Assembly: GCA_022710975.1 (NCBI GenBank)
Contig: JAKLGA010000001.1
Coordinates: 186,001 to 250,000 of the forward strand
Source: Myxococcota bacterium
Lineage (GTDB): Bacteria > Myxococcota > B64-G9
Direction: 5' to 3'
DNA: 64,000 nucleotides
The notes beneath the pieces were generated by a model. It was not told where the DNA came from. It made no database searches and saw only the letters and a program-made list of their open reading frames with translations. A program made the translations under genes and the position numbers. Within the stretch, counting starts at the first letter, position 1. The number at the start of each line of letters is the position of its first letter. This document shows, in pieces, positions 54,459-63,049 of this stretch.

Positions 54459-54932
54459 ATGGCAGGCGGCGGCGGCGGCGAAAACGAGGTGTCCCTCAAC
54501 CTCACCCCGATGATCGACATCCTGACCTGCCTGCTGTTCTTCCTGCTGCTGGGCTACCGCAGCCAGGCCGAGAGCGTCCAGGGCATCAACGAGCTGGAGC
54601 TGCCGACCTCCATCTCCGACAAGGGCCTGACCCTCACCATCACCGTGTCCGCCAGCATGGACGCCATCAAGGTCGAGCAGCTCGAGGCGGTGGCCCTCCA
54701 GGAGGGCAAGCTGGCCGACAAGCACCTCAGCGGCAGCAAGATCGTCCCGGTGTACAACCTGCTGCAGAAGATCCTGGAGCAGGAGAAGATGAACCAGATC
54801 AAGCTGGACAAGACCGCCGTGATGCTCGTGGCCGACAAGCGACTCAAGTCCGACCTGGTGGTCAACCTGATGAAGACCTGTGGCATGGCCGGGTTGCCCA
54901 ACTTCCGCTTCGCGGTGTCCAAGGCCGACTGA
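54459..54932 (+). CDS. ExbD/TolR-family motor protein 2 (AglQ/AglS type)
   Basis: 157 residues with the same membrane segment (LNLTPMIDILTCLLFFLLL), conserved Asp and a compact periplasmic part ending in LPNFRFAVSKAD. It differs from the first ExbD in the C-terminus and is a paralogue. Two different ExbD/TolR proteins with one ExbB is the arrangement of AglR-AglQ-AglS. It begins 25 bases after the first ExbD and is followed by the GltG-like gene after 28 bases. Confidence 0.86.
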   Translation: MAGGGGGENEVSLNLTPMIDILTCLLFFLLLGYRSQAESVQGINELELPTSISDKGLTLTITVSASMDAIKVEQLEAVALQEGKLADKHLSGSKIVPVYNLLQKILEQEKMNQIKLDKTAVMLVADKRLKSDLVVNLMKTCGMAGLPNFRFAVSKAD

Positions 54933-54960
54933 CGGACCGGACGCCGAGGGAGTGAGCGCC

Positions 54961-57339
54961 ATGGCGGGACGAAATCCATCGGGTCAGGAAGTGGGCGTGC
55001 TGCAGGTGTTCATCTTCCGGGATGGACGCTTCTGGGGCACGGAGTGCTTCTCCCAGGGCAAGGTGGTCATGGGGCGCAGCCCCGACGTCGATCTGGAGCT
55101 CGACGACGATCTGTGCTCCCGCAACCACGCCTCCATCACGCAGACGCCCGAGGGGCTGATCCTCGAGGACCTAGGCTCGTCCAACGGCACCTTCGTCAAC
55201 GGCGAGCCCGTCGCGCGCTGCTACGTCACCTCGAAGGACGAGGTGACCGTCGGCCACTTCCAGCTCAAGTTCAAGCTGCTGGCCAAGCGCAAGGCCCAGC
55301 CGCGCTTCCAGGGCTCGACTCGCATGGTCGCCCGCGAGGACGTGGGCGCCCCCCCGCTGGCCGACGAGCCAGTGTCGGACATCACCGCCCGGCAGAGCGT
55401 GCCCAGCTTCGAGGAGGGCGAGCCCGAGGAGCTCGAGACGCAGGTGACCGCCCAGGCGCTGCGGCCCGAGGAGCCCGCCCCGGAGGAGGACTGGGGCCGG
55501 GTGCCCGAGACCCAGCGGGTGGCTGGTCTGCCCTCCCGGGAGGCGCTCGACCCGGGGCGCGCCGAGGCCGGGGATCGCGTCGCGACCCAGATCAGCCCGG
55601 AGCTCCAGCCGCAACCCCCGGCGGAGCCCGCGCCTGGCGAGGGGCGCTGGGTCGAGCCGCCAGCCGAAGCCCCCGAGGAGCCTGCCCTCGAGCTGGCCCG
55701 CGAGCCCGAGCCCGCGCGTGCCCGCCCGCGGACCCAGGCGCCCGTGAAGCAGGCCGTCGCGGAGCCAGCGCCGGCCAGGCCCGAGCCCGCGCCGCGTTTC
55801 GAGCCGGCCGCGCCGCCCCCGGCCGAGGCCTTCGGCGGGGCGTTCGCCGCGGCGCCCGCGGCGGCCTCGGCCGCGCCGCTCGTGGCCAGCGACGACCTGG
55901 ACGAGGACGAGGAGGAGGAGCTCGAGGTCCAGAACTACGTGGAGCCCTTCTCGCTGCTGCACAACCTGGTCAGCGAGAACTTCGCCCAGTCGCGGGTGGC
56001 CACCGAGCCGCGCCTCACCCTGGAGATCATCGGCTACAACCAGGACAAGAAGGTCCAGGAGTACGCCGAGCTCGGGGTGGGCGCGACGTACCGCACCGGC
56101 GGCGAGAAGCTCGGCCTGGTGCGCTGCACCGGGGAGGGTAGCTGCCGCATCCGTATCACGCCGGACATGACCGGCGGGGTGATCGTCGACGGCCGCACCG
56201 TGTCCATCGAGCAGTACCGCACGCCCGAGAACCTGGACCCCAAGGCGACCGGCGCCTCGGTGTACAACTGCACGCTGCGCAAGGGCGACTACGCGAACCT
56301 CATGACGCCCTCGGGCTGCTGGTTCATGCGGTTCGTGTTCCCCCCGCGGCTGCCGCCGGTGCCCAAGCTGCGGCCCGATCCGAGCTTCCTCAGGAGCCTG
56401 GGCTCGTCCGCCGGGCTGCACATCGTCGGCATGATCGTCCTCGGCATCGTCGCCGCGCTCAACGCCCAGGCCACGACCGAGGAGCCGACCGATCGCTTCG
56501 CACAGATCGATCTCAAGGACCTGGAGATCGAGAAGCCCGAGGAGGAGCCCGAGGTCCCGCTGGACGAGCTGCCGCCTCCGGAGGAGAAGCCCGAGGAGGT
56601 CAAGCCGGAGAAGAAGCCCGAGGAGGCCCCCAAGCCGGTCAAGACGGAGAAGCCCAGGCCCACCAAGAAGAGCTCGGGCAAGCCTGCCCCGGCCCAGGAC
56701 CCGGGCGGCGGCGCGGGCATCATGGCCGCGCTCGGCAACCTGTCCCAGAAGAAGCCCACCACGAACATCGTGGCCGCGGTGACCAACCTGGACGCGGTGC
56801 GCGTCCCGGGCGGCAACGCCCGCTACAAGGTCTCGGGCCTGGTGACCAAGCTGCCGACCTCCAACGTGGTGTTCTCCAACGGGCAGGGGGTGGGGGTGAA
56901 GGCCGGCATCGAGCTGCTGCGGGGCGGCAAGGGCAACGGGGCCGCCGGCATCGGCCCGGGCGCGCTGTCCGGCGGCGTGACCGGCAAGCGCAAGGTGGGC
57001 GGGGTGGTCTTCAAGGCGCCGACGCGCTCGATGAAGGTGCGCGGCTCGCTGAGCAAGGAGGCCATCGCCGCGGTGGTCAAGAAGCACCTGGCCGAGATCC
57101 AGTACTGCTACGAGAAAAATTTGTTGCTGAACCCGAACCTGTCCGGCAAGGTGATCATGGAGTGGACCATCGCCTTGAACGGCTCGGTCAGCCTCGTCAA
57201 GACGGGCCAGAACACCATGAACACCCCGGCCGTGGCCATGTGCATCTCGGCCAAGATCAAGAGCTGGAAGTTCCCCGAGCCGAAGGGCGGGACCGTGGAA
57301 GTGACCTACCCGTTCATGTTCAACACCGTCGGCTTCTAG
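54961..57339 (+). CDS. gltG: GltG/PglI-like envelope-spanning protein (FHA plus TonB-like C-terminus)
   Basis: 792 residues. N-terminal FHA domain (about 12-105; VMGRSPDVDLEL, LGSSNGTFVNG), Pro/Glu-rich linker, a single membrane helix (about 480-500; AGLHIVGMIVLGIVAAL), a long Lys-Pro-Glu linker and a C-terminal AgmX/PglI domain (about 694-792; SLSKEAIAAVVKKHLAEI, then NPNLSGKVIMEWTIALNGSV). This is the domain order of GltG in M. xanthus. The cytoplasmic FHA part may be phospho-regulated and the periplasmic tail should reach through the cell wall. ATG 54961 is the last start before the FHA domain. Confidence 0.85.
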   Translation: MAGRNPSGQEVGVLQVFIFRDGRFWGTECFSQGKVVMGRSPDVDLELDDDLCSRNHASITQTPEGLILEDLGSSNGTFVNGEPVARCYVTSKDEVTVGHFQLKFKLLAKRKAQPRFQGSTRMVAREDVGAPPLADEPVSDITARQSVPSFEEGEPEELETQVTAQALRPEEPAPEEDWGRVPETQRVAGLPSREALDPGRAEAGDRVATQISPELQPQPPAEPAPGEGRWVEPPAEAPEEPALELAREPEPARARPRTQAPVKQAVAEPAPARPEPAPRFEPAAPPPAEAFGGAFAAAPAAASAAPLVASDDLDEDEEEELEVQNYVEPFSLLHNLVSENFAQSRVATEPRLTLEIIGYNQDKKVQEYAELGVGATYRTGGEKLGLVRCTGEGSCRIRITPDMTGGVIVDGRTVSIEQYRTPENLDPKATGASVYNCTLRKGDYANLMTPSGCWFMRFVFPPRLPPVPKLRPDPSFLRSLGSSAGLHIVGMIVLGIVAALNAQATTEEPTDRFAQIDLKDLEIEKPEEEPEVPLDELPPPEEKPEEVKPEKKPEEAPKPVKTEKPRPTKKSSGKPAPAQDPGGGAGIMAALGNLSQKKPTTNIVAAVTNLDAVRVPGGNARYKVSGLVTKLPTSNVVFSNGQGVGVKAGIELLRGGKGNGAAGIGPGALSGGVTGKRKVGGVVFKAPTRSMKVRGSLSKEAIAAVVKKHLAEIQYCYEKNLLLNPNLSGKVIMEWTIALNGSVSLVKTGQNTMNTPAVAMCISAKIKSWKFPEPKGGTVEVTYPFMFNTVGF

Positions 57340-57352
57340 CCCTCCCGGCCCG

Positions 57353-58747
57353 ATGCTCTGTCCGCGCTGCCATCAGCAGGTACCCGAGGCCGCGGAGTGC
57401 GCCCACTGCGGGGTGGTGTTCAGCAAGCTCCGCCCGCGCTCCGCCGAGCCCAGGCCCCCGCCCGCGGCCAGCGCCGCGCCCGCTCCCAGGCCTGCCCCCG
57501 CGCGTGCGGCAGGGGCTTCCGCGCCGGTCAGGCTCAAGCTCGGCCGCCGGGTGGCCCTGTTCGGCCAGCTCGGGCGGATGCTGGAGGCCGGCCTGCCGCT
57601 GACCGAGGCGCTGCGGGTGGCCGCCCGCGGGAGCCCCGCGGCCCTGGCCGACGGCCTGGACGCCGTGCGCGCCCGCGTCGAGGCCGGCGCCGGGCTGCAC
57701 GAGGCGGCCGACGCGGCGCCGGGGTTGTTCCCCGGGGGCAGCCAGGCGCTGCTGCAGGCCGGGGAGACCACCGGCGGGCTGCCGGCCGCCTTCCGCGCGC
57801 TGGCCGCCGAGGCCGAGGCGGCCCTCGACCTGCGCCGCCAGGTGTGGCGCGGGGCCATCTACCCCTTCGTGCTGTTCAGCCTGGTGTTCTTCGTGCCCCG
57901 GGCCCACCTGCTGATCACCTCCGGCCTGGGCGGCTACCTGAAGGCCTGCGCCTTGCCCTACCTGGCGGCGCTGGTCGCGCTGGCGGTGGTGGTCTGGGGT
58001 GTGCCCTGGCTGCTCGGGCTCCTGCTCGGGCCGCGGAGGGTGGCACGCATGGTGCGGCTGCTGCCGGGCCTGCGGGGCCTGCTCAGGCTGCGAGGGGAGG
58101 TGCGCCTGTGCCGGGAGCTCGGCGCGGCCCTGGAGGCCGGGCTGGGCATGCCCGAGGCGCTGCGGCTGGCCTTCCACGCCAGCGGGGAGCCGCGCCTCGA
58201 GGACCGCCTGGAGGGGGTACAGCGCGCGGTGGCCCAGGGCGCGAGCCTGCACGAGGCCTTCACCCGGCTCGGGCTGCTGGACGCCGACCTGCTGCTGGCC
58301 GTGGCGGGTGGGGAGCGCGCCGGCCGGCTGGTCGAGGCCCTGGCCGAGCAGGGCCGGCTGCGGCAGGCCACCCTCAGCCACCGGCTGAACGTCGCCGTCC
58401 AGCTCCTGTCGGTCAGCGTGCTGCTCCTCACCTACCTGTTCGTGGCCGGCAAGGTGGTGGGCGAGTTCGAGGACGTGCTGGGCGGCGCCAGCAAGCAGAT
58501 GGACCAGGTGCTCAAGGAGCTGGGCGTGGACCCCGGGGGTGGGGGCGGGGGAGATCTGCAGAAGTTGCTGCAGGGGGGGCAGGGCGCCCAGGGGGCGGAT
58601 CTGGAGGGTCTGCTCCAGGGGCTGCAGCCTGGCCAGGGCGGCCTGTCGCCCGAGGCGCTGAAGGGCCTCGAGCCCCTGCTGCAGCACGCGCGCGATCCGG
58701 CCGGCCTGGACATGTTCCCCGAGGACGTGCGGGAGGATCTGAAGTGA
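57353..58747 (+). CDS. GspF/T2SSF-like membrane protein with N-terminal zinc ribbon
   Basis: 464 residues. The N-terminus has a CPRCH...CAHCG zinc ribbon (residues 3-19), a Pro/Ala linker, then two T2SSF domains (about 60-200 and 235-390) with membrane helices (YPFVLFSLVFFV, YLAALVALAVVVWGVPWLLG, VLLLTYLFVAGKVV). The last 70 residues are Gly/Gln-rich. GspF-type proteins are the inner-membrane platform of type II secretion or type IV pili, but a zinc ribbon and this tail are unusual. It follows GltG by 13 bases, so it may be part of the same operon. Confidence 0.8.
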   Translation: MLCPRCHQQVPEAAECAHCGVVFSKLRPRSAEPRPPPAASAAPAPRPAPARAAGASAPVRLKLGRRVALFGQLGRMLEAGLPLTEALRVAARGSPAALADGLDAVRARVEAGAGLHEAADAAPGLFPGGSQALLQAGETTGGLPAAFRALAAEAEAALDLRRQVWRGAIYPFVLFSLVFFVPRAHLLITSGLGGYLKACALPYLAALVALAVVVWGVPWLLGLLLGPRRVARMVRLLPGLRGLLRLRGEVRLCRELGAALEAGLGMPEALRLAFHASGEPRLEDRLEGVQRAVAQGASLHEAFTRLGLLDADLLLAVAGGERAGRLVEALAEQGRLRQATLSHRLNVAVQLLSVSVLLLTYLFVAGKVVGEFEDVLGGASKQMDQVLKELGVDPGGGGGGDLQKLLQGGQGAQGADLEGLLQGLQPGQGGLSPEALKGLEPLLQHARDPAGLDMFPEDVREDLK

Positions 58748-59505
58748 CACCCCGCGCGGCCACGGACCTGCTGGCGCGGGTCCGGGTGGTGCTGGTCGAG
58801 ACCGGGGAGGGGGGCAACCTGGGCGCGATCGCCCGCGCCATGCGCAACACCGGGCTGGCCGATCTGGTGCTGGTCGACCCCGTGCTCGAGGACTGGTACG
58901 AGGCCCACAAGCGGGCCATCCGGGCCCGGGAGCTGGTGGACCAGGCGCCGCGGGTCCGCGGGCTGGCCGCGGCGGTGGCCGAGTGCGGCTGGGTGGTCGG
59001 GGTGAGCGGCCGCGGCCGGAACCACGAGGCCGAGCGGCCGGGGCTCGACCTGGACGGGTTCCTGGCCAGGGTGCGCGCGCTCCCGCCCGGAGCCCGCCTG
59101 GCCCTGGTGTTCGGCTCGGAGCGCGTCGGGCTCCGGGAGCTGCAGCTCGATCTGTGCCACGACCTGCTGCGCCTGCCCACCGACCCGGCCTACCCGAGCA
59201 TGAACCTGGCCGCGGCGGTGACCGTGATGGCGTGGGAGCTGCGCAAGCTCGCCCTGGCGGCCGGGCAGGCCGTGGTGGTGCCGGCGCCTCCGCCCGCGCA
59301 CGCGCCGGCCACGGCCGGGGAGCAGGAGGAGCTCCTGGCCCACGCCGCCCGCCTGCTCGCGCAGGCGGGCTTCCTGAACCCGCAGAACCCCGAGCACATC
59401 CTGGCCGACCTCAGGCGCATCCTGGCCCGCGCCCGTCTGGACCGGCGGGAGGTGGCCATCCTGCGCGGGGCCTGCCACAAGCTGGAGAAGCGTCTCCGCG
59501 CCTAG
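58744..59505 (+). CDS. TrmJ/SpoU-family RNA methyltransferase
   Basis: 253 residues. GTG 58744 overlaps the upstream stop (GTGA). The SPOUT fold shows GNLGAIARAMRNTGLAD near residue 22, VFGSERVGL near residue 121 and the knot motif SMNLAAAVTVMAWEL near residue 155. TrmJ methylates tRNA at position 32; the neighbouring Sua5 gene also acts on tRNA. The long C-terminal helical tail is typical of TrmJ. The exact target cannot be settled from sequence. Confidence 0.88.
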   Translation: MTPRAATDLLARVRVVLVETGEGGNLGAIARAMRNTGLADLVLVDPVLEDWYEAHKRAIRARELVDQAPRVRGLAAAVAECGWVVGVSGRGRNHEAERPGLDLDGFLARVRALPPGARLALVFGSERVGLRELQLDLCHDLLRLPTDPAYPSMNLAAAVTVMAWELRKLALAAGQAVVVPAPPPAHAPATAGEQEELLAHAARLLAQAGFLNPQNPEHILADLRRILARARLDRREVAILRGACHKLEKRLRA

Positions 59506-59585
59506 CCCAAAGAAGGTGTTCATTTTTACGGGCCGTGGCTGGTATCCTGGCCCGGTCCGAGGTTCCCTTGCCAGGAGGTCCGGCC

Positions 59586-62500
59586 ATGGCCGATCGCATG
59601 TTCCCGCTGCCCATGTTCGAGCTGGCCCGCTGGATGCGCGCGGAGCGCGAGGCGCATGGCATGGTGTTCGGGCTGCCCGAGGAGGTGTGGTTCCGCCCGG
59701 CCGAGGCGCCCGCGCTCGCCACCCAGGCCCAGGGCGAAGCCCTGGACTCGCCCGTGGGCGTGGCCGCCGGGCCCCACACCCAGCTCGCCCAGAACCTGGT
59801 CGCCGCCTACCTGGCCGGCGCCCGCTTCCTGGAGCTGAAGACGGTCCAGACCCTCGACCGGCTCGAGGTGTCGAAGCCCTGCATCGACGTGGCGGACGTG
59901 GGCTACAACTGCGAGTGGTCCCAGGAGCTCCGCCTGGAGCAGTCCTTCGACGAGTACCTCAAGGCCTGGATCCTGCTGCATGGGCTCGCGCGCCGGGCCG
60001 GCCGGCCGGCCGCGGCGCCCGGCTTCGCCTTCAACATGAGCGTGGGCTACAACCTGGAGGGCATCCGCAAGGACAACGTGCAGCGTTTTCTGGCGGGCAT
60101 GGCGGACGCGGGCGCGCGGCTGGAGGAGCTCCGCGCCGAGGCGGCCCGGGCCGATCCTGCCCTGGCGGACCTGGAGGTGCCTGCACGCCTGTCCACCAGC
60201 ATCACGCTCTCCACCATGCATGGCTGCCCACCGGACGAGATCGAGCGCATCGGCCGCTACCTGATCGAGCGGGGGCTACGGACCACCATCAAGCTCAACC
60301 CAACGCTGCTCGGCCCCGAGCTGCTGCGCGAGATCCTCAACGGCGAGCTCGGGTTCCACGACGTGCAGGTCCCCGACCAGGCCTTCCAGCACGATCCGCG
60401 CTACCCGGACGCGGTGGCCATGCTGCGGGCGCTGCGCGCCGAGGCCATCAAGCGCGGGGTGTTCTTCGGGGTCAAGCTGACCAACACCCTGGAGACGGTC
60501 AACCTGCGCAAGGTGCTGCCCGAGCGCGAGGTCATGCACTACCTGTCCGGCCGGGCCCTGCACCCGCTGACCGCGGAGCTGGCCCACCGGCTGGCCGAGG
60601 AGTTCCGCGGGGAGCTGCCCATGTCGCTGGCGGGCGGCGCGGACGCCTTCAACCTCGGGGCGCTGCTGGCTGGCGGCGTCGCCACGGTGACCGTGTGCTC
60701 GGACCTCCTGCGCCCGGGCGGCTACGGCCGGCTGTCCCAGCACCTCGAGGTGCTGGCCGCGGAGCTGCGGGCCGTGGGGGCGGCGGACCTGGGCGCCTTC
60801 GCGCGGCAGAGCGCGCTCACCCGCTCCGAGCGCCGCACCCGGGCCCGGGAGCTGCTGACCGCCGAGCTCGGCCGGCCGGTCTCCGATGCGGAGCTGGAGC
60901 GGCCGCCCGCGGATATGGCGGCGGTGGTGCAGCGGGCGCTGTGCCGGGTCAACCTGGCCGTCCACGCGGCGACCGCACGCCGGGACGGGCGCTACCGGCG
61001 TCCGCGCAGGTACGCGCCCACCAAGACCGAGCGGGAGCTGCGCGTGTTCGACTGCGCCGGGGCCCCCTGCCAGGAGGGTTGCCCCGCCAACCAGAACATC
61101 CCTGACTACCTGTTCCTGACCGCCCAGGGTCGCTACGACGAGGCGCTCGAGGTGGTGCTGCGCTCGAACCCGCTGCCGGTCATCACCGGGCACGTGTGCG
61201 ATCACCCCTGCGCGCTGAAGTGCGTGCGCAACCACTACGACCGGCCGCTGGCCATCCGCGAGGTCAAGCGCTTCCTCACCGAACGGGCCGGGAGTGCGCG
61301 ACTGCCCGCGCGCGCGGCGCCCCTGGACGCCGGCCTGGCCGTGGTGGGCGCCGGGCCCGCGGGGCTGGCGGCCGCCTACTTCGCCGCCCTGGCGGGCTTC
61401 CGGGTGACCGTGTTCGAGGCCGGGCCGGCGCCCGGCGGGGTGCCGGCCACCCAGATCCCCGCCTACCGGCTGCCGGCCGAGGCCCTGGCGCGGGACGTGG
61501 AGCGCGTGCGCTCCCTGGGGGTGGAGCTCCGCTTCGGGGTGCGGGTGGGCCAGGATCTCGACCTGGCCGAGCTCCGGCGCGCGCACCGCTACGTGTTCGT
61601 GGGGGCGGGCAGCGCCCAGGGCGCACCGCTCGGCATCCAGGGCGAGGACGCCCGCGGGGTGTACGAGGCGCTCGACTTCCTCACCCGGGTCCGGGCCGGG
61701 TGCGCGCCCGAGGTGGGCGCGAGCGTGCTGGTGGTGGGTGGCGGCAACTCGGCCATGGACGCGGCCCGCACCGCCCGGCGCCTGGTGGGCCGGGGCGGCC
61801 AGGTGCGGGTGGTCTACCGTCGTGCCCTGGCCCAGATGCCGGCCGACGACGAGGAGATCCAGGCCACCCGGGCCGAGGGCATGGAGCTCACGGAGCGCTG
61901 CGCACCCGTGCGGGTGGTGGTGGGCGCGGACGGCCGGGTCACCGGCCTGGCGTGCGTGCGCATGGAGCTCGGCGCGCCGGACGCGAGCGGCCGGCCGACC
62001 CCGGTGCCCGTGCCGGGCTCCGAGCACACGCTGGCCTGCGACGCCATCGTGGTGGCGGTGGGCCAGCGGCCCGCGCTGGACTTCCTGGCCCGGGCCGGCG
62101 CCAGCCTCACCCGCGCGGGCCTGGCGCGGGTGGACGAGGCGACCGGCGAGACCGAGTTGCCTGGCGTGTTCGCCGGCGGGGACGCGGTCAACGGCGGGGC
62201 CGACATCATCCGCGCCGAGGCCGAGGCCCGCCGGGCCGTGCGCGCCATGGCCCGCCGGGAGGGGCGGGAGCTGCCGGGCGAGGCGCCGCTCGCCAAGCCG
62301 GGCACTCCGCGGAGCTTCCTGGCGCGCAAGTCGCGCCGCGAGTACCCCGCGGGGCTACCCGCCGAGGAACACCTGGACTGCCCGGACTTCACCGCCCGCG
62401 TTCCGCGCTGGAGCGAGGAGCAGGCCCGGCGCGAGGCCGGCAGGTGCCTGGACTGCGACGAGTTCTGTGGCCTGTGCGTGAGCGTGTGCCCCAACCGGGC

Positions 62501-63017
62501 GAACCTGGTGTACAGCGTGCAGCCCGTGGAGGTGCGCCTGCCCGGGCTGCGCGTCGCGCTCGGCCGGATCGAGCGCGGGCCCGAGCGCGTCGTGCGGGTG
62601 GAGCAGCGCTCGCAGATCGCCAACCTGGCCGACCTGTGCAACGAGTGCGGCAACTGCATGACCTTCTGCCCCACCCGGGGGGCGCCCTACCGCGACAAGC
62701 CGCGGCTGTGCGCCTCGGCGGAGAGCTTCGCCGCGGAGGAGCGCGGCTACCGGCTGACCCGCACGCCAGGCGGGTTCCGCATCGAGCAGCGCTGTGAGGG
62801 CGGGCTGCAGACGCTCGAGCGCGAGGGTGCGGAGCTCCGCTACGAGTCGCCCGCGCTCCGCGCCAGGCTCGGCGCGGAGGACTTCTCGGCGCGCGAGCTC
62901 CTGCCCGGGCCCGCGGCCCAGGAGGGCGCGACCCCCGCGCTCGAGCCGGCCTTCGAGCTGTGGGTGCTGGCGCGCGGCCTGCTCGCCAGCGCCCGCTTCC
63001 TGCCCGGGCTCGGGTGA
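59586..63017 (+). CDS. YgfK-family Fe-S flavoprotein (putative selenate reductase type)
   Basis: 1143 residues. N-terminal TIM-barrel-like dihydroorotate-dehydrogenase-type region (about 40-440; ITLSTMHGCPPDEIERIGRY), then a Fe-S segment (CAGAPCQEGCPANQNIPDY near residue 490), a GltD-like FAD/NAD module (VVGAGPAGLAAAYFAAL near 583; VVVGGGNSAMDAARTARRL near 717) and two C-terminal Cys clusters (CLDCDEFCGLCVSVCPN and CNECGNCMTFCP). This is the build of YgfK, which E. coli carries in a molybdenum-hydroxylase gene set. The real substrate is not known. It stands alone here. Confidence 0.85.
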   Translation: MADRMFPLPMFELARWMRAEREAHGMVFGLPEEVWFRPAEAPALATQAQGEALDSPVGVAAGPHTQLAQNLVAAYLAGARFLELKTVQTLDRLEVSKPCIDVADVGYNCEWSQELRLEQSFDEYLKAWILLHGLARRAGRPAAAPGFAFNMSVGYNLEGIRKDNVQRFLAGMADAGARLEELRAEAARADPALADLEVPARLSTSITLSTMHGCPPDEIERIGRYLIERGLRTTIKLNPTLLGPELLREILNGELGFHDVQVPDQAFQHDPRYPDAVAMLRALRAEAIKRGVFFGVKLTNTLETVNLRKVLPEREVMHYLSGRALHPLTAELAHRLAEEFRGELPMSLAGGADAFNLGALLAGGVATVTVCSDLLRPGGYGRLSQHLEVLAAELRAVGAADLGAFARQSALTRSERRTRARELLTAELGRPVSDAELERPPADMAAVVQRALCRVNLAVHAATARRDGRYRRPRRYAPTKTERELRVFDCAGAPCQEGCPANQNIPDYLFLTAQGRYDEALEVVLRSNPLPVITGHVCDHPCALKCVRNHYDRPLAIREVKRFLTERAGSARLPARAAPLDAGLAVVGAGPAGLAAAYFAALAGFRVTVFEAGPAPGGVPATQIPAYRLPAEALARDVERVRSLGVELRFGVRVGQDLDLAELRRAHRYVFVGAGSAQGAPLGIQGEDARGVYEALDFLTRVRAGCAPEVGASVLVVGGGNSAMDAARTARRLVGRGGQVRVVYRRALAQMPADDEEIQATRAEGMELTERCAPVRVVVGADGRVTGLACVRMELGAPDASGRPTPVPVPGSEHTLACDAIVVAVGQRPALDFLARAGASLTRAGLARVDEATGETELPGVFAGGDAVNGGADIIRAEAEARRAVRAMARREGRELPGEAPLAKPGTPRSFLARKSRREYPAGLPAEEHLDCPDFTARVPRWSEEQARREAGRCLDCDEFCGLCVSVCPNRANLVYSVQPVEVRLPGLRVALGRIERGPERVVRVEQRSQIANLADLCNECGNCMTFCPTRGAPYRDKPRLCASAESFAAEERGYRLTRTPGGFRIEQRCEGGLQTLEREGAELRYESPALRARLGAEDFSARELLPGPAAQEGATPALEPAFELWVLARGLLASARFLPGLG

Positions 63018-63049
63018 GCTTCCGGCCACCGCCGGTCCGGGCCCCGCCG

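Noticed and set aside
59586-63017. Using the selenate-reductase label as evidence of selenium metabolism
   Set aside because: The label rests on an old phenotype for E. coli YgfK; the sequence shows only Fe-S, FAD and barrel domains and no selenium site.
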